Positions 57,715 to 64,000 of a DNA stretch of 64,000 nucleotides are shown here, piece by piece (within the stretch, counting starts at the first letter, position 1; each line of letters opens with the position of its first letter). Source of the DNA: Rhizobium sp. GN54 (GTDB lineage Bacteria > Pseudomonadota > Alphaproteobacteria > Rhizobiales > Rhizobiaceae); assembly GCF_021026345.1 (NCBI RefSeq), contig NZ_JAJNCZ010000013.1, positions 1 through 64,000 of the forward strand. Reading direction: 5' to 3'. Below the pieces are notes generated by a model, which was not told where the DNA came from, searched no databases, and saw only the letters and a program-made list of their open reading frames with translations. Position numbers and translations under genes: made by a program.

Positions 57715-58964
57715 TGCGCGTCCTTCATCGATGCTTCGTCGTCCACGCCGGGCCGGCAGAGTGGTAGTTGTACGGCAACCGTCGTGCCGCGATTGCCGCG
57801 TCCGGGGCCGATTGCGAATTTTGCCGAAATGAGCCGCGCCCGCGTCTTCATGTTGTCGATACCGCCGCCGATGCGCCCGCGCCTGTCGGCCACGCCGCAG
57901 CCGTCGTCCGATGTCTCGATCTCGACCTGGCCGCCGACGACCCGCAGCCGCACGGTGATCGACATCGGCTGGGCGTGGCGCACGGCATTGTTGATCGCCT
58001 CCTGGGTGATGCGGAAGAGCGCGACGCTGACCGTCGGCTCCAGGCCATCGAGCGCACCCGCGGTGTCGTCGACCAACGCCCACTCGATCGGCGTGCCGCT
58101 GTCGCGGACCGATCGGTCGAGGTGGTTCTCCAGTGCCTGGGCGAGGCCGAATAGTTGAAGCACCGAAGGCTTTGCCTCCTCGATGATCTGCCTCAGGTCC
58201 TGCATGCAGTGCTGCAGGCCGCGCGCGACGGGTTCGAGTGCTGCCCCCGTCAGTTCGTCCGAATTGACCAGCCGGTCGATCCGTCGCGACAGCCGGGTGA
58301 GATCGGCCAGCGTCTGGTCGTGGAGGTCCATGCCGATGCGCTGGCGCTCCTGCTCCAGCGCCTCGGTCAGCTTCAGCGCGCCCTGGCGCAGCCCCTCCTC
58401 GCGCGCCCGCGCCTCGGCCTCGACGATCGCCGACTGCTGCGCCTGCCCGGCCGCGCGCAGGGCGAAGAAATAGGGCGCCAGCAAGTCGGCAATGATGCAC
58501 GCCCGGTCGACGTCCTCCATCGTGTAGATGGCCGGCTTCTGCGACGAGCAGCTGAGTGCCGCGATGATGGTGCCCTGCACCTTCAGCGGCACGTGCAGCC
58601 GGCTGCGCAGGGTCTGCTCGACGATCGGCCGCTTGAAGGCGCCCTCGAAATGGAAGCGCGGATCGGCCATGGCGTCGTCGGTCAGCATGTAGTCGACCTC
58701 GCCCCGCAGCAGCGAGCGGATCGGGCTGTTGGCGACGGGGGCGGAGGCGACGTCGCCCCAGGCGGTGTCCATACCGGTCTCATAGGCGGTGTGGTAGTTG
58801 CCGTCCACCATCAGCATGCAGACGTCGAGATGGTCGTGCGGAATGATGTGCGCCACTTCGGCGGCGACCGCCCGGATCGCCGAGCGGAAATCGAGCTGGC
58901 CGGCGAGCAGCCGGGAAATACCGAGATAGTGATCGACCAGTGCGGCCGGCGCCATGTGCAGCAT
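57711..58964 (-). CDS. GAF-containing sensor histidine kinase (HisKA_3)
   Basis: This 417-residue cytoplasmic kinase has a GAF-like sensory region at about 20-175 (LHVPLKVQGTIIAALSCSSQ). A NarL/DegS-type dimerisation helix carries the phospho-accepting His in QERQRIGMDLHDQTLADLTR. The HATPase has QEAINNAVRHAQPMSITVRL and DDGCGVADRRGRIGGG. No membrane segment is visible, so the signal is probably intracellular. The start at 58964 is preferred because GGAGGA lies about 9 bases upstream. A longer start (up to 59123) is possible but lacks such a site. Confidence 0.88.
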   Translation of the reverse strand: MLHMAPAALVDHYLGISRLLAGQLDFRSAIRAVAAEVAHIIPHDHLDVCMLMVDGNYHTAYETGMDTAWGDVASAPVANSPIRSLLRGEVDYMLTDDAMADPRFHFEGAFKRPIVEQTLRSRLHVPLKVQGTIIAALSCSSQKPAIYTMEDVDRACIIADLLAPYFFALRAAGQAQQSAIVEAEARAREEGLRQGALKLTEALEQERQRIGMDLHDQTLADLTRLSRRIDRLVNSDELTGAALEPVARGLQHCMQDLRQIIEEAKPSVLQLFGLAQALENHLDRSVRDSGTPIEWALVDDTAGALDGLEPTVSVALFRITQEAINNAVRHAQPMSITVRLRVVGGQVEIETSDDGCGVADRRGRIGGGIDNMKTRARLISAKFAIGPGRGNRGTTVAVQLPLCRPGVDDEASMKDAQ

Positions 58965-59270
58965 GTCGGCAATTCCTCCCGCCGTCGCCCGGACCCGAAC
59001 CAGGTTCTGGACCGTGCGCTCCTCAACGCCGCGACAGCATCTCCCAGTAAGCGCCAAAGGGCTGCGCGCGTCCTGCATGAAACCGCAACTTGTCGCGCAA
59101 TCCCCGCAAACAACTTGCCGCATGCCGCCTATACAGACCGCCCGTTCTCGCTCATCCTGCCCTTACTGAGAGGAGGAAGCTCAGTGCAAGAACAATTTTC
59201 ATCGGCTTGCGCATTGGACGCCGGCGATGAAGCGATCCGGTCGAAGGACGGATCCCTGAGGGAGGATGAC
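58965..59270. other. Divergent region between the two-component system and the sugar ABC operon
   Basis: This 306-base region carries promoters for both directions. An inverted repeat ACTGAG (59165-59170)/CTCAGT (59180-59185) encloses AGGAGGAAG, and a GTG at 59184 continues in frame into the binding-protein gene. No obvious repeated response-regulator sites were found. Confidence 0.5.
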
Positions 59271-60287
59271 ATGACAATTCGCAAGATGCTGCTGGCATCG
59301 GTCGCCGTCGCGTGCGCCGCCATGCCCATGACCGCGTTCGCCGATACGTCCGGAAAGAAGATCGCGCTCTCCAACAACTACGCCGGAAACTCCTGGCGCC
59401 AGGCCATGCTGACGAGCTGGGACAAGGTCACCGGCGAGGCCGTGAAGACCGGCGTCGTTGCGGCCGCCGATCCGTTCACCACCGCCGAGAACCAGGCGAC
59501 CGAGCAGGCGGCGCAGATCCAGAACATGATCCTGCAGGGCTATGACGCGATCGTGATCAACGCCGCCTCGCCGACGGCGCTCAACGGCGCCGTCAAGGAA
59601 GCCTGCGACGCGGGCATCACGGTCGTCTCGTTCGACGGCATCGTGACCGAGCCGTGCGCCTGGCGCATCGCCGTCGACTTCAAGGAGATGGGCCGCAGCC
59701 AGGTCGAGTATCTTTCCAAGAAGGTGCCCGAGGGCGGCAATCTGCTCGAGATCCGCGGCCTTGCCGGGGTCTTCGTCGACGACGAGATCTCCGCGGGCAT
59801 CCACGAGGGCGTGAAGCAGTTCCCGCAGTTCAAGGTCGCGGGTTCGGTCCATGGCGACTGGGCGCAGGACGTGGCGCAGAAGGCCGTGGCCGGCATCCTG
59901 CCGAGCCTGCCGGAGGTCGTCGGCGTGGTCACCCAGGGCGGCGACGGCTACGGCGCCGCACAGGCGATCGCGGCTGCCAAGCGACCGATGCCGGTGATCG
60001 TCATGGGCAACCGCGAGGACGAGCTGAAATGGTGGAAGGAACAGAAGGACGCCAATGGCTATGAGACCATGTCGGTCTCGATCGCGCCGGGCGTGTCCAC
60101 CCTCGCCTTCTGGGTCGCCCAGCAGATTCTCGACGGCAAGGAGGTGAAGAAGGACCTCGTGGTGCCGTTCCTGCGCATCGACCAGGACAACCTCGAACAG
60201 AACCTCGCCACCACCCAGGCCGGCGGCGTCGCGAACGTGGAATACTCGCAGGAAGACGCGCTAAAGGTCATCGAGGCAGCCAACTAG
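59271..60287 (+). CDS. Sugar-type ABC transporter substrate-binding protein
   Basis: This 338-residue periplasmic protein has a Sec signal (RKMLLASVAVACAAMPMTAF, cut after AFA). The fold is of the ribose/AI-2 type (IALSNNYAGNSWRQAMLTSW, QNMILQGYDAIVINAASPTA, GNREDELKWWKEQKDANGYE). GGGAGGATGAC precedes the ATG. It is the first gene of an operon with a tandem ATPase and two permeases. Given the adjacent kinase, the ligand may also be the signal that induces the operon. Ligand unknown. Confidence 0.92.
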   Translation: MTIRKMLLASVAVACAAMPMTAFADTSGKKIALSNNYAGNSWRQAMLTSWDKVTGEAVKTGVVAAADPFTTAENQATEQAAQIQNMILQGYDAIVINAASPTALNGAVKEACDAGITVVSFDGIVTEPCAWRIAVDFKEMGRSQVEYLSKKVPEGGNLLEIRGLAGVFVDDEISAGIHEGVKQFPQFKVAGSVHGDWAQDVAQKAVAGILPSLPEVVGVVTQGGDGYGAAQAIAAAKRPMPVIVMGNREDELKWWKEQKDANGYETMSVSIAPGVSTLAFWVAQQILDGKEVKKDLVVPFLRIDQDNLEQNLATTQAGGVANVEYSQEDALKVIEAAN

Positions 60288-60357
60288 GAACCTCAACACG
60301 GCCGCGCGGTTCCATCATGCCGCGCGGTCGATTTTCCTGCAGCAGAAGACGGCAGCA

Positions 60358-61812
60358 ATGACGGGTGACAGACGCAAGGCGGTGATCGAGGTCGATGGCG
60401 CCAAGGTGAGCTTCGGCGCGGTCAAGGCGCTCGACGGCGTGACGCTTGCGATCATGCCCGGCGAATGCGTCGGCCTCGTCGGCCACAACGGTGCCGGCAA
60501 GTCCACCATCGTCAGCGTCATCAACGGCGGACTGACGCCGCACCAGGGGACGGTTTCCGGCGACGGCGAGGTCGTTGCAAGCTACGGCATCAATGCCGCC
60601 CGGACACGCGGCGTGCGCTGCGTCTTCCAGGAGCTCTCGCTCTGCCCCAATCTCACGATCGTCGAGAACACGCGCGTCATGCACCGCACGCTCGGCGGCT
60701 TCGGCTGGCGCCGGCGGGCAAGGCAGGTGATCGAAAAGAGCCTGGATACGGTCTTCCCGGGTCACGGCATCGCCAGCGACAGGACGGTCGGCGAATTGTC
60801 GATCGCCGAGCGCCAGATGGTGGAGATCGCCATGGCCTTCTCCGACGCTGGCATCGCCCCGAGACTGGTGATCCTGGACGAACCGACCTCCTCGCTCGAC
60901 GCCAGCCTCGCCGAGCAGATGCTGGACCATGTCCGCCGCTTCGTCGCGGGCGGCGGCGCGGTCGTCTTCATCTCGCATATCCTGCACGAGGTCCTGACGA
61001 CGGCGAGCCGTATCGTCGTGATGAAGGACGGCCGCATCGTTGCCGAACGTCCCGCAGCGGCGTTCAGCGAGGTGAGCCTCGTCGAAGCCATGGGCAGCGT
61101 GGTCAAGGGCGACGCCCATCGCCGCCGGGCGCGCGATCTCACAGGCGCGCCGATCGCTCTCGAGCAGGTCGGCCGCGGCCTGCCCTTCCGGGCGGCGCGC
61201 GGGGAAATCGTCGGGCTTGCGGGGCTTGCGGGGCACGGCCAGACGAAAATGCTGATGGCGCTGCACGCGGCCAACAGCGGCGACTGGTTGCCGCGGCGCG
61301 ATCCGCTGGTGACGTTCGTGGCCGGCGACCGCAGGCTGAACGGCGTATTCGAGCTCTGGAGCATCCTGAAAAACCTGTCGATCGCCTCGCTCGACGGCGT
61401 CGCGCGGCGGGGCGTGCTGGATACGGGCGCGGAGGCCGGGCGCGGGGCGGAATGGAAGCGGCGGATCGAGATCCGCACGCAGGACATGGAAAACCGCATC
61501 CTGTCGCTCTCGGGCGGCAACCAGCAGAAGGTGCTGTTCGCCCGGGCGCTTTCGACGCGTGCGCCGGTCGTGCTGATGGACGACCCGATGCGCGGCGTCG
61601 ACGTCGGCACGAAGCAGGAGGTCTACGAGATCGTGCGCCAGGAGGCGGAAGCCGGGCGCACTTTCGTCTGGTATTCGACGGAAATGGAGGAAGTCCGCCT
61701 CTGCGACCGTGTCTATGTCTTTCGGGAGGGCGCGATCGTCGCCGAACTGACCGGCGAGGCCATCACCGAGGACAACATCCTTGCCGCCTCCTTCGCGGGG
61801 GCGGCCGCATGA
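60358..61812 (+). CDS. Sugar-type ABC transporter ATP-binding protein (two ABC domains)
   Basis: This 484-residue tandem ATPase is of the RbsA/XylG type. First domain: Walker A VGLVGHNGAGKSTIVSVING, signature LSIAERQMVEIAMAF and Walker B LVILDEPTSSLDASL. Second domain: VGLAGLAGHGQTKMLMALHA (degenerate Walker A) and LSGGNQQKVLFARALS, then PVVLMDDPMRGVDVGTKQEV. It overlaps the first permease by ATGA. Confidence 0.94.
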   Translation: MTGDRRKAVIEVDGAKVSFGAVKALDGVTLAIMPGECVGLVGHNGAGKSTIVSVINGGLTPHQGTVSGDGEVVASYGINAARTRGVRCVFQELSLCPNLTIVENTRVMHRTLGGFGWRRRARQVIEKSLDTVFPGHGIASDRTVGELSIAERQMVEIAMAFSDAGIAPRLVILDEPTSSLDASLAEQMLDHVRRFVAGGGAVVFISHILHEVLTTASRIVVMKDGRIVAERPAAAFSEVSLVEAMGSVVKGDAHRRRARDLTGAPIALEQVGRGLPFRAARGEIVGLAGLAGHGQTKMLMALHAANSGDWLPRRDPLVTFVAGDRRLNGVFELWSILKNLSIASLDGVARRGVLDTGAEAGRGAEWKRRIEIRTQDMENRILSLSGGNQQKVLFARALSTRAPVVLMDDPMRGVDVGTKQEVYEIVRQEAEAGRTFVWYSTEMEEVRLCDRVYVFREGAIVAELTGEAITEDNILAASFAGAAA

Positions 61813-62756
61813 AGCGCTGGATATCCGCCGATGCGCTCAGGCTGGCGATCCCGGCCCTGTCACTGACGGTCCTGCTCGCCGCCGTGTTCTGGCTGCAGCC
61901 GCGGGCAATGAGCTATGTCGGTCTCAACCTGCTCTTCAATCTCGCCGTGCCGATCGCGCTCGCCACGATCGCGCAGATGCTGATCGTGTCGGTGAACGAC
62001 CTCGACCTGTCGATGGGCACCTTCGTCAGCTTCGTCGCCTGCGTGACCGCCACCTTCCTGCGCGACGCGCCGCTTGTCGGGGTGCTGATCCTGGCCGGCG
62101 CTGTGGCGGTCTATGCCATTCTGGGCGTGGTGATCTACCTGCGCGACCTGCCATCGATCGTCGTGACGCTCGGCATGAGCTTCGTCTGGGCCGGCCTTGC
62201 CGTGCTGCTCCTGCCGGCCCCCGGCGGGCAGGCGCCGGACTGGGCGCGCGCGCTGATGACGATGAAACCGCCCGTGGCGCCGATGGCGATCGTCGCCAGC
62301 ATCGTCATCGCGATCGTCGCTCATCTCGTCGTCATGCGCTCCTCGCTTGGCGTGCTGATCCGCGGTGTCGGCGGCAACCAGCGCTCGGTCGAACGGGCCG
62401 GCTGGTCGGTGGTCGCCACCCGGGCTGCGGCCTATGGCCTTGCGGGCGTCTTCGCCGTGCTTGCCGGCATTGCGCTCGTCGGACTGACAACGTCCGCGGA
62501 CGCCAATATCGCTCTTCGCTACACGCTGCTGTCGATCGCCGGCGTGATCCTCGGCGGCGGCGAGTTCATCGGCGGCCGGGTATCGCCGGTCGGCGCGGTG
62601 ATCGGCGCCCTCACCCTGACGCTGGCCGGATCCTTCCTGTCGTTCCTGCGGATCTCGCCCGACTGGCAGATCGGCGCGCAGGGCGCGATTCTCATCGTCG
62701 TGCTGGCCCTTCGCCTGCTGCTCAGACGCGTCGAAAACTGGGAGAAAGGGCGATGA
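61809..62756 (+). CDS. Sugar-type ABC transporter permease 1
   Basis: This 315-residue permease of the RbsC family has AQMLIVSVNDLDLSMGTFVS (DLS motif), GVGGNQRSVERAGWSVVATR and LSIAGVILGGGEFIGGRVSP. The start is the coupled ATG at 61809. It works with the second permease, which follows with another 4-base overlap. Confidence 0.92.
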   Translation: MKRWISADALRLAIPALSLTVLLAAVFWLQPRAMSYVGLNLLFNLAVPIALATIAQMLIVSVNDLDLSMGTFVSFVACVTATFLRDAPLVGVLILAGAVAVYAILGVVIYLRDLPSIVVTLGMSFVWAGLAVLLLPAPGGQAPDWARALMTMKPPVAPMAIVASIVIAIVAHLVVMRSSLGVLIRGVGGNQRSVERAGWSVVATRAAAYGLAGVFAVLAGIALVGLTTSADANIALRYTLLSIAGVILGGGEFIGGRVSPVGAVIGALTLTLAGSFLSFLRISPDWQIGAQGAILIVVLALRLLLRRVENWEKGR

Positions 62757-63703
62757 CGGCAATCGCGCGGCTTTCGCAGAAACCCTGGATCTGGTCGTGG
62801 TTCGCGGCCTTCGTCGTCTGGTTCGCCACCATCGTCGTCACCGGCGGGGCGAGCACGTTCGGCCTCTCGCAAGCGGCGCTCACCTTCGCGGCCTTCTCGA
62901 TCATCGTCGGCATCGGCCAGATGTTCGTCATCACGCTCGGCCCCGGTAACATCGACCTCTCCGTTCCCGCTACGATGACGCTGGCCGGCACGGTGGCGCT
63001 GAAGCTGATGGATGTCGACAACGCCATGATCGTTCCGGGCCTGCTGGTCGCTGTCGGGATCGGGATCGCGGTCGGGATCGGCAACTACGCCCTCATCAAG
63101 GCGTTGCGCATTCCGCCGATCATCGCCACGCTGTCGATGAGCTTCATCATCCAGTCGACGGCGATCTGGACCAATCGTGGGCTTCGCATCAAGCCGCCGA
63201 GCGTTCTCGCCGAGTTCACGACCTCCGCCACGCTCGGCATCCCGAACGTCGCCATCGTCGCGCTGCTCATCTCGCTTTTCGCCTGGTTCCTTCTGGAGAA
63301 GACGATCTACGGTCGCTGGATCTCGGCGATCGGCCAGAGCATGCCGGCCGCCCGGATGGCCGGGATTCCGGTCGATGGCACGCGCTTTGCCACCTACGTC
63401 TTCTGCGCCGTCCTCGCCTCGCTTGCCGGTTACCTGCTCGCCTGCTTCTCCGGCGGGGCGGCGCTGAACATGGGCTCCGAATACCTGTTGATGTCGATCG
63501 CCGTCGTGGTCATCGGGGGCACGGCGGTCGCCGGCGGTGATTCCAACGTACCGGGTATATGGGGCGCCTCGCTCTTTATGTTCCTGGTCGTGTCCATGCT
63601 CAACACCTACGGTCTCGGTGCGGGCATCCGCCTCGTCATGACCGGGCTCATCATCATCAGCGTCATCCTGCTCGCCGGCGGCCGCCAGCCGGGCACGCGC
63701 TAG
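62753..63703 (+). CDS. Sugar-type ABC transporter permease 2
   Basis: This 316-residue RbsC-type permease has GQMFVITLGPGNIDLSVPAT, SAIGQSMPAARMAGIPVDGT and VVVIGGTAVAGGDSNVPGIW. It is coupled to the first permease by an ATGA overlap at 62753-62756. An SMP-30-type gene begins 19 bases after its stop. Confidence 0.92.
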   Translation: MTAIARLSQKPWIWSWFAAFVVWFATIVVTGGASTFGLSQAALTFAAFSIIVGIGQMFVITLGPGNIDLSVPATMTLAGTVALKLMDVDNAMIVPGLLVAVGIGIAVGIGNYALIKALRIPPIIATLSMSFIIQSTAIWTNRGLRIKPPSVLAEFTTSATLGIPNVAIVALLISLFAWFLLEKTIYGRWISAIGQSMPAARMAGIPVDGTRFATYVFCAVLASLAGYLLACFSGGAALNMGSEYLLMSIAVVVIGGTAVAGGDSNVPGIWGASLFMFLVVSMLNTYGLGAGIRLVMTGLIIISVILLAGGRQPGTR

Positions 63704-63721
63704 TTCCAGGACGATCCGACC

Positions 63722-64000
63722 ATGGCCCGAGACAGTCTCTACGAAATCCACGATCCGCGCTTCGTCCACCTGATCGTGTCGAGCGCCCGCCTGGAGGAAC
63801 TCTATTCCGGCTGCCGCTGGGCGGAAGGGCCCGTCTGGTTCAACGATGCGAACCAGCTTCTCTGGAGCGATATTCCCAACCAGCGCATGCTGCGCTGGAC
63901 GCCGGAGGGCGGCGTGTCCGCCTATCGCCAGCCGTCGAACTTCGCCAACGGCCATACGCGCGACCGGCAGGGGCGGCTCGTCTCCTGCGAACACGGAACG
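63722..64000 (+). CDS. SMP-30/gluconolactonase-family protein (partial, continues beyond the window)
   Basis: Only the first 93 codons are present. They contain the family opening FVHLIVSSARLEELYSGCRW with WAEGPVWFNDANQLLWSDIP (the metal-binding Glu of AEGPVW) and SNFANGHTRDRQGRLVSCEH (the conserved Asn). The gene is the fifth in the sugar ABC operon and probably hydrolyses a sugar lactone, which supports a sugar or sugar-acid ligand for the transporter. Confidence 0.9.
   Translation, partial: MARDSLYEIHDPRFVHLIVSSARLEELYSGCRWAEGPVWFNDANQLLWSDIPNQRMLRWTPEGGVSAYRQPSNFANGHTRDRQGRLVSCEHGT

Noticed and set aside
1-64000. tRNA, rRNA, insertion sequences, integrase or attachment sites
   Set aside because: None was recognised. 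No transposase motif or terminal inverted-repeat pair was seen around the AT-rich orphan gene or elsewhere, although small or decayed elements could be missed by eye.

Overview
The window is GC-rich, densely coded DNA in the style of an alphaproteobacterium of the Rhizobiaceae (Rhizobium, Ensifer, Agrobacterium or Shinella type). The basis is gene content (TRAP, TTT and ABC uptake systems each beside a LysR, GntR or LacI regulator, RND efflux, YcaO/TfuA) and a GC-rich third-codon-position bias. No rRNA, tRNA, ribosomal, replication or phage genes were seen. It reads as an accessory catabolic and transport region, perhaps on a secondary replicon. That placement is inference.

Layout. 1-2072: end of a TRAP permease, a beta-hydroxyacid dehydrogenase and a GcvA-like LysR regulator. 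2170-3340: a small hypothetical gene and a zinc-ribbon/NUDIX pair joined by an ATGA overlap. 3678-10224: a tripartite tricarboxylate (TctCBA) uptake operon with a COG4091-type SAF-domain dehydrogenase and an Asp/Glu racemase-family enzyme, divergent from a LysR gene. 10325-14215: a flavin monooxygenase behind a textbook sigma-54 promoter, with its AcoR-like activator upstream. 14502-14890: two coupled tiny genes. 15116-22955: a LacI-family gene followed by a seven-gene operon (MaoC hydratase, TRAP DctPQM, CaiB/BaiF CoA-transferase, enoyl-CoA hydratase, and a solute-binding-protein homologue with no signal peptide). 23278-23572: an AT-rich orphan gene.

23841-30729 is the most unusual biosynthetic locus. 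It is one minus-strand operon encoding a nucleotide-cyclase/AAA/TPR protein, a YcaO cyclodehydratase-family protein, a TfuA-like partner, a HExxH gluzincin-type peptidase and a 166-residue protein of unknown family. This looks like a YcaO-TfuA peptide- or protein-backbone modification system with a built-in regulator and protease.

30897-36866: a GntR-controlled NMT1/SsuA-type ABC system plus TauE exporter, divergent from FAH-hydrolase and RraA-like genes. 36957: an acylphosphatase fold lacking its catalytic residues. 37391-45572: an eight-gene coupled operon with a split Rieske oxygenase (separate Rieske and catalytic subunits), a GST, an 8-oxoguanine-deaminase-type amidohydrolase and a BMP-type nucleoside ABC transporter. 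It plausibly handles a (methyl)purine-like compound. 45644-52049: a LysR regulator divergent from a catalytically altered alpha/beta hydrolase and an RND efflux pump. 52229-56884: a 1551-residue protein built almost entirely of 8-residue units. From residue 131 these fall into an exact 136-residue super-period with no insertions or deletions. 56992-64000: a two-component system (HisKA_3 kinase and LuxR-type regulator) divergent from a sugar-type ABC operon and the start of an SMP-30/gluconolactonase gene.
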